Shown here: positions 15,079 to 23,678 of the stretch, piece after piece
Position numbering within the stretch: position 1 is the stretch's first letter
Layout of the letters: every line of letters begins with the position of its first letter
NCBI RefSeq assembly: GCF_009932555.1
Contig: NZ_BLJO01000003.1
Span: 372,001 to 436,000 of the forward strand
Reading direction: 5' to 3'
From: Steroidobacter agaridevorans
GTDB lineage: Bacteria > Pseudomonadota > Gammaproteobacteria > Steroidobacterales > Steroidobacteraceae
Length of the DNA: 64,000 nucleotides
Notes under the pieces: model-generated
What the model was told of the DNA's origin: nothing
The model's database searches: none
Seen by the model: only the letters and a program-made list of their open reading frames with translations
Position numbers and translations under genes: made by a program

Positions 15079-18000
15079 TCAGAATTCGGCGCGGACGCCG
15101 ATGGTGTAGCGGCGTCCCGTTTCCTCCAGCAGCAGGATCTGGTTGTCGTAGCGGCCGACGCGATGCTGGATCTCGTTGCCCAGATTCACGCCTTCCGCGA
15201 ACACCGAGAAGTGGTCGGAAATTGCCAAGCTGGCGCGGGCATCGATCTGTTGATACGGCTCGACGAAGGTGGGCTCACCGCCGAACCCGACCGCGGTTCG
15301 CAGGAAGCGCTCGCGGCGGTTCCAGGCAACGCGCACTTCCAACGGACCGTTCTCGTAGAAGCCGACGACGTTATAAGAGTCGCCCAAGCCTTCGAGTGCG
15401 AACGTTTGCGACACATCGTCCACGTTCAGCTCGGCGCCGCTGTCGACCAGCGTTGCATTCGCACCCAGGCCAAAGCCCTGCCAGAAACCCGGCAAGTAGT
15501 CGAAGCTGTGCTGGGCGCCGATCTCGACGCCCTTGACGGTGGCGCTCTCCAGATTGTCGAGCAGGCTCACTTCGAACACCGGATCGCCCGCGAACAGATT
15601 GTCCGAATCGGCGATGGGCAGCGCGCGATTCTCGACCGTGTTCACCAGGAAGTTCTGCACTTCCTTGTAGAACACGCCCACGGTGATGAAGCCGTTGTCC
15701 TGGTAGTACCACTCGGCGGAAAGATCCGCGTTCTTGGACTTGAACGGCTTCAGGTCCGGATTGCCGCTCGACGCCTGCAAGTTGCCGGGGCGGGTCGTGC
15801 CGATGACGAGGCGGGGCGACAATGCGCCCAGCGGCGGACGGGTGAGTGTCTTCGACGCGGCAAATCGCAAGACTACGTCGTCGGTGACATTCAAGCGGAA
15901 GCTCAAGCTCGGCAGAAAGTCGTTGTACTTGTTCGTCTGGCTGACGGTGACGGCATCGCCGAGGACTGTCATATACAGCGTGGGATCGCCGCTGTTGCGG
16001 AGATCCTGGAGCGCCTGCGAGATGCCGAACGCGGTGGTTTCGGTGCGCACATAGCGAGCGCCGAGCGTGAGATTCCATGGCATCTGCGCGAGCGAACCTT
16101 CGAGGCTTGCATCCGCATACAGCGCAGCGACTTCTTCTTCGACCCGCGACGAGTCCGGCCGCTGATGGATCTCGAAGCCATTGCTTTTGGCCAGGTCGGA
16201 CAACGTCTTTCCCGGAGTCAAGTTCCGAGCAGCGTCCCGCGCGCTGGCGGCTTCGGGGGACTCGAGATAGGCGAGCAGGGGATCGATATCGAAGGTCTGC
16301 CAGGCCGATGGCACCGATACGCGGCCGCCGAGATAACCGGAACCGACGCTGAAAGGTCGCAACAGATTGTCCGGAATGCCGACGAAGTAGCCGCAATACA
16401 TGCAGAGGACCTCGTTGTCCGAGAGCCGGGTATCGCGACTCTGTTTCTCCTGCAGATAGTAGCCGCCGACGGTGACGCGCTTGAGCAGATCGCTCTCCGG
16501 CTGCCATTGTGCTTCGATGCGATGCTCGTAGATTTCATCTTCCAGATCGGCGCCGCCGCCAAGCGGACCGCCACCGGTGCCGCGCAAGTTGAAATGCGCC
16601 ACCGGCAAGCTCGGATCCACATAATCGGCCGACGGCACGCCCGTGACCGAGGGGATGCCATTCGGCCCGTACGAGAGCGTGTAAATGTCCTTGCGGAAAC
16701 CGACGACCGCGACGTTCGTTCCTTCAGCGCCGCCGGACTTGGCGCGAGACCAGGACGAGTCGAGCGAGACATTGACGCTGTCGTTGACATCCCACGCGAG
16801 ATTGAGACCGCCGGCGTAAATATCAGTGGGACGGTCGCGCTCGGAACGCGTGTAGTCGACGGCAGCCTCGATCGTCTGCGTGATGCTCGTCGCCGTTCGA
16901 TGCTCGTCGAACCGAGCGTTGGTGATGATGGATGGCGTGACGAAGAAGCCGAGCGAGTTCGCCTGGGTGTACACATTGAACTTGTCGTACATGCCGTCGA
17001 CGGTCAGGCGAACGTTGTCCGCGATCTGATATTGGAACGTTGCGTTGACGTTGACTCGCTCGCGATCCTCGTCGACCGGGCTGACGTTCAGATTCTGCGG
17101 AATGAAGAACTGATCGTCCGCCGAGTAGCCCTGCGCAGCCAGATCCGATGCGATCAGCTTGAGGTCGTCGCGAGGCGCGGTGAGATAGCCGTCGGTGAGA
17201 ATGCGCTCCGAGCGGTTCTCGCGCTTTTGATACGAAGCGGAGACGAGCAGGCCGATGCGTCCGTCGGCGAAAGTGTCGCTGATCATGCCAAACACTTCCG
17301 GCGTCGTGTTCTCCGACAGATCTTCATACAGTGCCTTGGCGGAGAGAATGCTCTTGAATTCGCCGAGCTCCAGCGGACGCGGTGTGTGCAGCAGGATGGC
17401 CGAACCGATGCCGCCTTCCTGAAGCAAGGCGGTTGCACTCTTATAAACATCGACGCGGGAGATCAGCTCGGCAGGGAGCACATCGAAGTTGAATGAGCGC
17501 GCACCGGTGTCGGAAGCGAGCCGGCGACCGTTGAGCAGCACCGTGTTGAACTCCGGTCCGAAGCCGCGCACCGTGACGCCTTGGCCTTCGCCGCCGCTGC
17601 GATCGATGGACACGCCGGTAATTCGCTGCAAGGATTCGGCGATGTTGGTATCCGGAAATTTTCCGAGGCTTTCCGAGGCGATCGAGTCGACGATCTGATC
17701 CGAGTCGCGCTTGATCTCCATCGCCTGGCGCAAGCTGCTGCGAATGCCCGTGACGACGACTTCCTCCAGGTCCTGGGGCGCGGCCGCGGACTGCGCGGCT
17801 GCGGGGCCGCCCGCTACACCGAACATGACGGCCGATGCGGCTGAAGCCAGACGAACGTTCTTGACGATCCAAGGTCTGCTGATGCGTGGCACGCGTTGAT
17901 CTCCGGACTCTGCGTTGACGGGCCGCTCGCGCTCGGGTGTCGAGGGCGCGACCGGCAAAATCGTGACGGTGTGTTCGTTGAGATATTTGAAGGTGAGGCC

Positions 18001-18249
18001 GGTGCCGGCGAGCAGCCTCGCGAGCGCTTCTTCGGGCGTGAACTCACCGACGGCGCCCTGAGTGTTCAGCGCGTCGACTTCCTCGGAGACATACACGAGC
18101 TGAAAGCTCCGCTCCTTCGCCAGGCTTTGCAGCGCCAGTCCCAGGCCTTGCGACGGAATATCCGTTGCTTTCCTGACAGCAGCTTGGGATTCCGCGGTGC
18201 CGGACAGTCCCATCAGCGCCAGGCAAACAGCTGCTACGCTTACTCGCAT
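15079..18249 (-). CDS. TonB-dependent receptor with N-terminal STN signalling domain (FecA type)
   Basis: 1056 residues. A signal peptide is followed by an STN (secretin/TonB N-terminal) domain at about residues 28-100 (LGLALQSLAKERSFQLVYVS ... LTFKYLNEHTVTILPV), the part that talks to a FecR anti-sigma factor. A second hydrophobic, signal-like stretch (about 126-153) separates it from the TonB box/plug (DLEEVVVTGIRSSLRQAMEI, ESLQRITGVSIDRSGGEGQG) and the barrel, which ends in Phe (YTIGVRAEF). It lies directly downstream of the sigma factor and fecR genes on the same strand, so binding of its ligand should signal to FecR. With the GH27 gene upstream, an alpha-galactoside ligand is a reasonable guess. 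Two hairpins precede its ribosome-binding site. Confidence 0.9.
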   Translation of the reverse strand: MRVSVAAVCLALMGLSGTAESQAAVRKATDIPSQGLGLALQSLAKERSFQLVYVSEEVDALNTQGAVGEFTPEEALARLLAGTGLTFKYLNEHTVTILPVAPSTPERERPVNAESGDQRVPRISRPWIVKNVRLASAASAVMFGVAGGPAAAQSAAAPQDLEEVVVTGIRSSLRQAMEIKRDSDQIVDSIASESLGKFPDTNIAESLQRITGVSIDRSGGEGQGVTVRGFGPEFNTVLLNGRRLASDTGARSFNFDVLPAELISRVDVYKSATALLQEGGIGSAILLHTPRPLELGEFKSILSAKALYEDLSENTTPEVFGMISDTFADGRIGLLVSASYQKRENRSERILTDGYLTAPRDDLKLIASDLAAQGYSADDQFFIPQNLNVSPVDEDRERVNVNATFQYQIADNVRLTVDGMYDKFNVYTQANSLGFFVTPSIITNARFDEHRTATSITQTIEAAVDYTRSERDRPTDIYAGGLNLAWDVNDSVNVSLDSSWSRAKSGGAEGTNVAVVGFRKDIYTLSYGPNGIPSVTGVPSADYVDPSLPVAHFNLRGTGGGPLGGGADLEDEIYEHRIEAQWQPESDLLKRVTVGGYYLQEKQSRDTRLSDNEVLCMYCGYFVGIPDNLLRPFSVGSGYLGGRVSVPSAWQTFDIDPLLAYLESPEAASARDAARNLTPGKTLSDLAKSNGFEIHQRPDSSRVEEEVAALYADASLEGSLAQMPWNLTLGARYVRTETTAFGISQALQDLRNSGDPTLYMTVLGDAVTVSQTNKYNDFLPSLSFRLNVTDDVVLRFAASKTLTRPPLGALSPRLVIGTTRPGNLQASSGNPDLKPFKSKNADLSAEWYYQDNGFITVGVFYKEVQNFLVNTVENRALPIADSDNLFAGDPVFEVSLLDNLESATVKGVEIGAQHSFDYLPGFWQGFGLGANATLVDSGAELNVDDVSQTFALEGLGDSYNVVGFYENGPLEVRVAWNRRERFLRTAVGFGGEPTFVEPYQQIDARASLAISDHFSVFAEGVNLGNEIQHRVGRYDNQILLLEETGRRYTIGVRAEF

Positions 18250-18259
18250 GACTTCCCCC

Positions 18260-18327
18260 AGCCTCGCTCAAGGCGAGGCTCGTTCTCGATCGATCGTTCG
18301 AGCCGTCGTCTAAGGTGCGACGGGCTC
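18260..18327 (-). promoter_or_regulatory. Two hairpins between fecR and the TonB receptor gene
   Basis: On the minus strand the first hairpin (18318-18327 with 18300-18308, one bulge) begins just after the fecR stop; the second (AGCCTCGC/GCGAGGCT, 18260-18267 with 18273-18280) ends directly before the GGGGGAAG ribosome site of the receptor gene. They could attenuate, process or stabilise the mRNA to set receptor level apart from sigma and FecR. No U-tract follows either. Confidence 0.4.
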
Positions 18328-18330
18328 TCG

Positions 18331-19416
18331 TTACCGTTGCTTCGTCAGGTAGATCGCGCTGTCGCTCTCCACGACATGCACGCCGGCGCGCTCGCGCAGG
18401 AATTGCAGCAGCGCGCCCGGATCGGTCGACGCGAACACGCCGCTGATATGAAACTCATAGAGCTCCGGGTCCTGCACGATCAGCTGCCGCTGGTTGTAGC
18501 GGTTGAACTCCTCGGCGACCTCGGTCAGCGTTGCCGCCTTGAACACCAGTTGCTTTTGCGTCCAGGCGATGGCGCGAGCCACATCGGGTTGCTGGATCTT
18601 TTCGGCAGCCTTGTCGCTGACCGACATTTGTTCCCCGGCGGCGAGCAGAATGCCTGCGCCTGCGCCGCTCTCGTGCGGGAGCTGCGGCATCGATTCGGTC
18701 ACGTTGACGGCGATGGCGTCGACGCGGACATCGGACACATCCGTCAGCACGGAAACTCGACCTTCAACGACTGTCACGACCGTGCCCTCGCGTTTCTTGT
18801 TCACATCGAACTGCGTTCCCACCGCGCGCACCCGCGTGCCGTCGCTGGTGACGATGAAAGGTCGCGACGGATTCTTGGCTACGCGGAACAACGCCTGGCC
18901 TTCCAGCAACTCCAGCGCGCGCTCATGATCGGAGTAGCGAACGCGCACTTTCGAGCGTGAGTTGAGCTCCATCGTCGAACCGTCCGGCAAGGTGATGGAG
19001 CGCTGCTCGCCGATCTGAGTGATGTAGATGGGCTCGCGAAACATATAAACCCAGACGAACGCGGCGAGGCCGATGGCCATGAAGGCGACCACCGCCGCCC
19101 ACCGTGCGTGAGAAATCGGGGCGGGGGGGCGCACGGTGGACGGGGTGATCAACGTGGTGACATTGCTCCGATCCGCGAGCGCTTCTGCGATGAGCGTGTC
19201 GGTGTCCCAGCGGCGCTCGGCGTCCAGCGCTGGACCTTCGTCCCAGATCGCGGCGAGCTCCAGATAGGCGCTCAAATGCTGTGGCGACTGACGCAGCCAC
19301 GCGTCGAACTTGCGACGGGTGGCGTCGTCGAGCGCGCCGCTGCGACAGTTCACGAACCACTCCGAAGCTTCGGAGTAGATCTGCGCGTTGAGCCTGGCGG
19401 ATGAAATGCGCGGCAT
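18331..19416 (-). CDS. FecR family anti-sigma/sigma-regulator
   Basis: 361 residues. N-terminal DUF4880 cytoplasmic domain that binds the sigma factor (ASEWFVNCRSGALDDATRRK, FDAWLRQSPQHLSAYLEL), one membrane helix (about 107-125, AAVVAFMAIGLAAFVWVYM), then the periplasmic FecR domain (GEQRSITLPDGSTMELNSRS, RVRAVGTQFDVN) and a C-terminal STN-like part (LIVQDPELYEFHISGVFAS). The receptor's STN domain contacts the periplasmic portion and relieves or activates the sigma factor. The gene starts 3 bases after the sigma gene stop, a classic FecI-FecR-receptor cassette. Confidence 0.92.
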   Translation of the reverse strand: MPRISSARLNAQIYSEASEWFVNCRSGALDDATRRKFDAWLRQSPQHLSAYLELAAIWDEGPALDAERRWDTDTLIAEALADRSNVTTLITPSTVRPPAPISHARWAAVVAFMAIGLAAFVWVYMFREPIYITQIGEQRSITLPDGSTMELNSRSKVRVRYSDHERALELLEGQALFRVAKNPSRPFIVTSDGTRVRAVGTQFDVNKKREGTVVTVVEGRVSVLTDVSDVRVDAIAVNVTESMPQLPHESGAGAGILLAAGEQMSVSDKAAEKIQQPDVARAIAWTQKQLVFKAATLTEVAEEFNRYNQRQLIVQDPELYEFHISGVFASTDPGALLQFLRERAGVHVVESDSAIYLTKQR

Positions 19417-19419
19417 GGC

Positions 19420-19935
19420 TCAACCTCGCTCCAGCCGCTGGCGCAATTGCACCAGGGCTTGCATGAGGTTCTTCTTCACCATCGGCAGCGAAGTGCCGAG
19501 CCGTTCGGCGATCTCATCGAGCGATAAGCCATCGCGACGATGGAGCAGGAAGGTGGCGCGCAGTTTCGGCGACAGTCGATCCAGTTCGGACTGCAGTTGC
19601 TCGAGGCACTGCTGCGCGTCGAGGTCGAGCACCGGGTCCACGTCCGGCACGGCGCGTGCGGAATTCAACATCTCGGTCAGCTCGATCGACGGCGGCGCCG
19701 CCGATTGTCTCAGCGAGTGCTGTTGGACGACGTGGTGCGCGACCGTGAACAGATAAGCCTCCGGCGATCGGATCGACTCCACGTTCGGCACGCGTAACAT
19801 GCGCAGATATACCTCCTGCAACATGTCCGGCACGTCGGCGGCGTTGCGCACTCGGAGCAGCAGGAAACGGCGCAATTTCACGCCGTGGCTGGCAACCAAG
19901 CCGGTAATCAATACGCGAGCAGCCTCGGCTGACAT
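19420..19935 (-). CDS. FecI-like ECF RNA polymerase sigma factor
   Basis: 171 residues with region 2 (LRRFLLLRVRNAADVPDMLQ EVYLRML, containing the -10 recognition helix) and region 4 (LSPKLRATFLLHRRDGLSLD EIAERLGTSLPMVKKNL, the -35 helix-turn-helix), and no regions 1 or 3. It should direct RNA polymerase to its own cassette when the STN receptor is occupied. It precedes fecR with 3 bases between. A GCGGTAACCG palindromic element lies 50-100 bases upstream, between it and the GH27 gene. Confidence 0.92.
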   Translation of the reverse strand: MSAEAARVLITGLVASHGVKLRRFLLLRVRNAADVPDMLQEVYLRMLRVPNVESIRSPEAYLFTVAHHVVQQHSLRQSAAPPSIELTEMLNSARAVPDVDPVLDLDAQQCLEQLQSELDRLSPKLRATFLLHRRDGLSLDEIAERLGTSLPMVKKNLMQALVQLRQRLERG

Positions 19936-19982
19936 GGTTCTTGCGAATGTCGCCCGTGAAGTCGTAACCCTGTTGCAGTCTT

Positions 19983-20028
19983 AAGAGCGATCGCCGCGAA
20001 ATCGGTTACCGCGGCGATGCACTTTTTC
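19983..20028. repeat. Palindromic element copy 1, upstream of the sigma gene
   Basis: ATCGCCGCG (19990-19998) and CGCGGCGAT (20010-20018) form a perfect 9-base inverted repeat around AAATCGGTTAC. The whole 46-base stretch closely resembles 21425-21472 upstream of the GH27 gene (shared AGAGCG, TCGCC, CGGTTACCGC, GCGA, CTTTTT). The core GGTAACCG-N-TTTC looks like a LacI-family operator half-site. It could also be the terminator of the GH27 gene, whose stop is at 20032. Confidence 0.5.
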
Positions 20029-20031
20029 GAA

Positions 20032-21396
20032 CTACACCGGTGTGAGGCCGTAAAGCAGGCAGGCGTGCGGAGCGAGCGTGGCAGACACGCGGTCGCGAAC
20101 GGTGCCGATGTCGCGCTGAGCCCAGAGATCTCGAACCTTGACGGATTTCAATCCCAGACGGGAGAGGTCGAAGTGGACGGCCTTGGTCTCCGCCTTGTCG
20201 CTGACGTTGAACATCGCGAGATAGCGCATCTCGCCTTGCTCGGCGCGGGCCGTCCAGGTGCGAACTTCTTCGATGAGCGCGGCGGGCTTATTGTCGCGGC
20301 TCGCCTGATTCACCGCGAGCACTTCGCGATTGGTCAACAACGCGAGCGTTGCGGGATCGAGGTGTCGCAGATCGCCGCCCATGATCAGCGGCGAGCGCGC
20401 GATCGACCACAACGTCATCAAGGTGCGTTGCTCGTCTGCTGTGAAGTTGCAATCGCGCTTGCCCATTTGCAGTCGGCCCAACGGCAGCATGTCCGCGTCG
20501 GGCCAGCGACCGGGCTGTCGAAACATCGACCAGTTGTCCAACCGCGTGAACTGCGCTTTCAACTGCGGCCACTCATCCCAGAAGTCATCGCTGATGCGCC
20601 ACATCTGCGCGAAGCGGCGTACATGTTCGCCGCTCGCCAGCGGCGTTTCGCCAGGCGACAAGCTCAAAATCATCGGACGGCCACTGGCTTGGATGGCCCG
20701 CTGAGCGGCTTCGATTTCCGGCGCGTTCGCATCGTAGGGCCGGCTCATGTCGTCCATTTTCACGAAGTCGATGTCCCAGGAGGCGAGCAGCGCGAACACG
20801 CTGTTGTAGTACTCCTGCGCGCCGGGTTTGCTCATGTCGACGCCGTACATGTCCGGGTTCCAGGGGCAGATGCTGGCGGTGTTCGCGATGTCGCGGGCTT
20901 TCCACTTGCCGCCGAGAATGGGCAAGTTGCGTTCGACCGCGAGCCGGGGAATGCCGCGCATGAGATGCACGCCGAACTTCAACCCGAGCGCGTGAACTTT
21001 GTCAGCGATGGGTTTGAACCCTGCACCTTTTACACTCGAGGGAAATCGATTCGGTGCGGGCAGCAGTCGCGCATGCTCATCCAGGGTCGGGATGGGCTTG
21101 GTGTTGTAGTCGTAGCCTTTGGCGGCGCCTTCATACCACTGGATGTCGATGGTGAAGATGTCGTAGCCGAACGGCAGCAACTCGCGCGCCATGATCTCGG
21201 CGTTCGCGATTGCCTGTTCTTCGGTGATGGTGGTCGCAAAGGAATTCCAGCTGTTCCAGCCCATTGGCGGCGTGGGAGCGAGCAGGGCCGCGCTACTCTT
21301 CGATGCTGGGGCAGCGCTCGAAGTCGTACTCTGAGAGAGCAAACCGAACGCACCCGCGGCCGCGAGCAATTCGCGACGATTGATTCCTGTCGACAC
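20032..21396 (-). CDS. Exported glycoside hydrolase family 27 (alpha-galactosidase-like)
   Basis: 454 residues. An N-terminal INRRELLAAAGAFGLL segment is a Tat-like export signal. The catalytic TIM barrel starts TPPMGWNSWNSFATTITE, the hallmark of GH27/GH36D; FVKMDD (Asp 215) is the expected nucleophile and WRISDD (Asp 270/271) the acid/base; ARSPLIMGGDLRHLD closes the barrel, followed by the C-terminal beta domain. The substrate loop has CPWNPDMYGVDMSK instead of the usual cysteine-rich CGGYPGS pattern, so specificity may differ from simple alpha-galactosides (GH27 also contains isomalto-dextranase and beta-L-arabinopyranosidase). It lies just upstream of the FecI/FecR/receptor cassette. Confidence 0.88.
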   Translation of the reverse strand: MSTGINRRELLAAAGAFGLLSQSTTSSAAPASKSSAALLAPTPPMGWNSWNSFATTITEEQAIANAEIMARELLPFGYDIFTIDIQWYEGAAKGYDYNTKPIPTLDEHARLLPAPNRFPSSVKGAGFKPIADKVHALGLKFGVHLMRGIPRLAVERNLPILGGKWKARDIANTASICPWNPDMYGVDMSKPGAQEYYNSVFALLASWDIDFVKMDDMSRPYDANAPEIEAAQRAIQASGRPMILSLSPGETPLASGEHVRRFAQMWRISDDFWDEWPQLKAQFTRLDNWSMFRQPGRWPDADMLPLGRLQMGKRDCNFTADEQRTLMTLWSIARSPLIMGGDLRHLDPATLALLTNREVLAVNQASRDNKPAALIEEVRTWTARAEQGEMRYLAMFNVSDKAETKAVHFDLSRLGLKSVKVRDLWAQRDIGTVRDRVSATLAPHACLLYGLTPV

Positions 21397-21424
21397 TCGT
21401 TCATCCCCCGTGCTGTCGCAATCA

Positions 21425-21472
21425 AAGAGCGGTCGCCACCGAAACGGTTACCGCTGCGACGCTCTTTTTAAT
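21425..21472. repeat. Palindromic element copy 2, upstream of the GH27 gene
   Basis: AGAGCGGTCGCCACCGAAAC ... GCTGCGACGCTCTTTTT, the partner of the element at 19983-20028. It lies 29-76 bases upstream of the GH27 start on the minus strand, where an operator would be. The outer arms AAAGAGCG and CGCTCTTT are complementary, and the central CGGTTACCGC is common to both copies. It could double as the terminator of the ridA-like gene ending at 21507, although the T-run lies on the other strand. Confidence 0.5.
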
Positions 21473-21506
21473 TGTATGAGTAATTACGGGAGATGCAAAT
21501 GGAGTG

Positions 21507-22019
21507 TTACTTGCCGCGTTTTACCAACTGCACTTCGACTTCCACCAGCATGCCGGGCTGAACCAGGCCCGCGACCTGCACCGTCGAACGGGCCGGCAGA
21601 TTCGGCTGTTCGGCTGTACCGAAGAACTGCGAGTAGGCTGCCATGAAGCCGTCGAAATCCATGCGGCCGACTTTGGCGGGATCGCCAACCAGGTACACCG
21701 TCATCGCGACCACGTCGCCAAAGCCCAGCCCGAGCTGGTCGAGCGATTCTTTGATCTTCGCAAACGTGCTCAGAGCCTGAGTCCTGGTGTCGCCCCAATA
21801 GGCAGCGGTGCCCGCAGGCGCTTTCGGATCGGCGGGCGCGGGAGTGGTGCCGCTGTGAAACAGAATGGTTGCGCCGGCGGGAACCTCGACGGCTCGCGCG
21901 ATCGGAAACTTGGAGCCTCCCAGCAACGAATGCCGCACCACCTCGTTGGAATGCGCGGCGCCGGCGAGCAGGGCAGTGCAGAGAGCGAAGCTTGCGAGAC
22001 GAGGCAGTCGGCTCATCAT
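21507..22019 (-). CDS. Secreted RidA family protein (enamine/imine deaminase-like)
   Basis: 170 residues: a Sec signal peptide (PRLASFALCTALLAGAAHS) plus a complete RidA/YjgF domain. The family's key arginine is present in NLPARSTVQVAGL, along with the downstream MLVEVEVQLVK strand. RidA proteins hydrolyse reactive enamine/imine intermediates to ketones and ammonia; the exported version belongs in the periplasm. Start ATG 22019 (with a second ATG at 22016) is preceded by AAGGAA. It follows the Tat-exported amine oxidase by 23 bases: that enzyme makes imines, so the pairing is chemically sensible. Confidence 0.87.
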   Translation of the reverse strand: MMSRLPRLASFALCTALLAGAAHSNEVVRHSLLGGSKFPIARAVEVPAGATILFHSGTTPAPADPKAPAGTAAYWGDTRTQALSTFAKIKESLDQLGLGFGDVVAMTVYLVGDPAKVGRMDFDGFMAAYSQFFGTAEQPNLPARSTVQVAGLVQPGMLVEVEVQLVKRGK

Positions 22020-22042
22020 GAGTTCCTTGTGTTGAAGTGACA

Positions 22043-23608
22043 TCAAGCGGCGCTGGCGCGGACTCGTTGGTCGATATCCGCGATCGCGCGGAATGCGGAA
22101 TGTAGCGCACCTTCCTGCCAGCCGGGGTGATAGCTCATCTGGTCGCCGATGAGATAGTGGTTGCCGGCCGGGGACTGCAGTGTTTTGAAGCATTGGGACT
22201 GCAGCGGCTCGCTCCACTGCACCGGACAGCCGAACATGTGATTCATGCGATGCCAGGCGATGCTGATGCTGCTCTCGACATGGCGACCATAGCCTGGGTG
22301 GATCTTCTCGCCTTGCTGGATCGCCAGCGCGGTCCGCTGCGCCGGCGGCAAGCGCGCGAATTTCTCCGCCACCTCGTCGCTGAACGTGTAAGCGCCGAGC
22401 ATCACACCCTTCTGTCGGTGGATGCCATGAGCCGGATACCACAGTTGCATGATGTCCTGCAGGGTCCAGGAGATGCCGCCGTAGATGCCTTCGCTTTCCC
22501 AGAAGCGTTGTTTCATTTGCAGGCCGATCTTGAACAGCTTGCCATGGGGCACGGCGGTGAGTGCGTCCGCATACTCCTTCGGGAAGTTGTGCTCGATGCG
22601 CCCGAGCAGGTGCATGGGAATGCAGGTGAGGCAGAAATCCGCGTGAGCATCGAGGGTGTTGCCGGCATGGCGATAGCGCACATCGACGCCCGCCGCGCCC
22701 AGGCGGATCGACTCCACCGGCGAGTTCAGCTTCACCAGGTGACCGACCTTCGCCATGAACGCTGTGACGATGCGATCCATGCCGCCAACCGGCTCCATCA
22801 TCATCGCGGACTGGTCGTCCAACTCGCTGAAGCTCATCAGATAGATGAAGCCCGAGCGCAACAGCTCGCTGGCATTCAACGGTTGTTTGAATGCCGGCGG
22901 ATTCGTGTAGTCGTGCGTGGCGTAGCCTGCCCGCGAGGAGCTGACGTACTTGAAGCGGCTGTCCAGCTCGCCGAACTGTCGCAGATATTCGAGCAACTGC
23001 TGGTAGTCGCGATTGCCGAAGGCCGCGCCGAAGCTGTCGGGGCGTACGGTTTTCGCCAGCAGCTCGGCGACGAAGCCGCGCGAGTCGGCGATGTATTCAC
23101 GGTTGCGCACCGGGCGCCCGCCAAACATCGCGTCATCCTGCACCCAGGCGTTGCGGTTCTCGTTGATGAAGGGCGCGAGTCGGATCTCCAGCTCCTTGCA
23201 GTACTCGAGCAATGACGCGTGATGTCCGGGAATGCGGGCGGGTCCGGCATTGAAATACAGATCCGGGTCGCGATCGAACTCGCAGGTTTGAGGAAACTCC
23301 GCCTCGTCGACGAGATCGCCGCCCCGCAGCGTGAGATTGCGGCCGCCGGCGCGATGCGACGCCTCGATCACCTGCACGTCATAACCTTTGCGGCTGAGCT
23401 CGTACGCGGCGGCGAGCCCGGAAATGCCGGCGCCGAGAATCAAAACGGACTTTCGATCGCGAGTGCGCAGCGGAGCGATGTCGGGTCGAGCAGTGTGCGT
23501 GCTTTCCAGCAGGCCCATGCCGACAGCTGCGCGATAGACGGCGGTCGAGCCGCCAAATGCGCCGACCAAGTGTAGAAATGTGCGTCGTGAGAGCGGTGCG
23601 TTCGCCAT
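22043..23608 (-). CDS. Tat-exported flavin monoamine / L-amino-acid oxidase
   Basis: 521 residues. N-terminal LSRRTFLHLVGAFGG is a twin-arginine signal. The dinucleotide-binding motif SVLILGAGISGLAAAYEL (about 54-71) and IEASHRAGGRNLTLR are the FAD-binding signature of the flavin amine oxidase family; the C-terminus carries QWSEPLQSQ and a final FAD-contact segment NHYLIGDQMSYHPGWQEGAL. The enzyme would oxidise a primary amine or amino acid to an imine with H2O2 release. It is encoded between a TonB receptor and a secreted RidA, so all three probably share one amine-containing substrate. Amino acid versus polyamine cannot be decided here. Confidence 0.87.
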   Translation of the reverse strand: MANAPLSRRTFLHLVGAFGGSTAVYRAAVGMGLLESTHTARPDIAPLRTRDRKSVLILGAGISGLAAAYELSRKGYDVQVIEASHRAGGRNLTLRGGDLVDEAEFPQTCEFDRDPDLYFNAGPARIPGHHASLLEYCKELEIRLAPFINENRNAWVQDDAMFGGRPVRNREYIADSRGFVAELLAKTVRPDSFGAAFGNRDYQQLLEYLRQFGELDSRFKYVSSSRAGYATHDYTNPPAFKQPLNASELLRSGFIYLMSFSELDDQSAMMMEPVGGMDRIVTAFMAKVGHLVKLNSPVESIRLGAAGVDVRYRHAGNTLDAHADFCLTCIPMHLLGRIEHNFPKEYADALTAVPHGKLFKIGLQMKQRFWESEGIYGGISWTLQDIMQLWYPAHGIHRQKGVMLGAYTFSDEVAEKFARLPPAQRTALAIQQGEKIHPGYGRHVESSISIAWHRMNHMFGCPVQWSEPLQSQCFKTLQSPAGNHYLIGDQMSYHPGWQEGALHSAFRAIADIDQRVRASAA

Positions 23609-23678
23609 GTGTTTTGCCCCTCGGCAACAGTCGCGGCGAGCCGGAGGCGCGCCGCGATGTGTCCTTCGTTCGCCCGAC

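Noticed and set aside
14968-17496. 842-residue plus-strand reading frame opposite the STN TonB receptor
   Set aside because: Composition is Arg/Gln/Val-rich with no recognisable motif. It mirrors the receptor gene codon for codon, a result of high GC.
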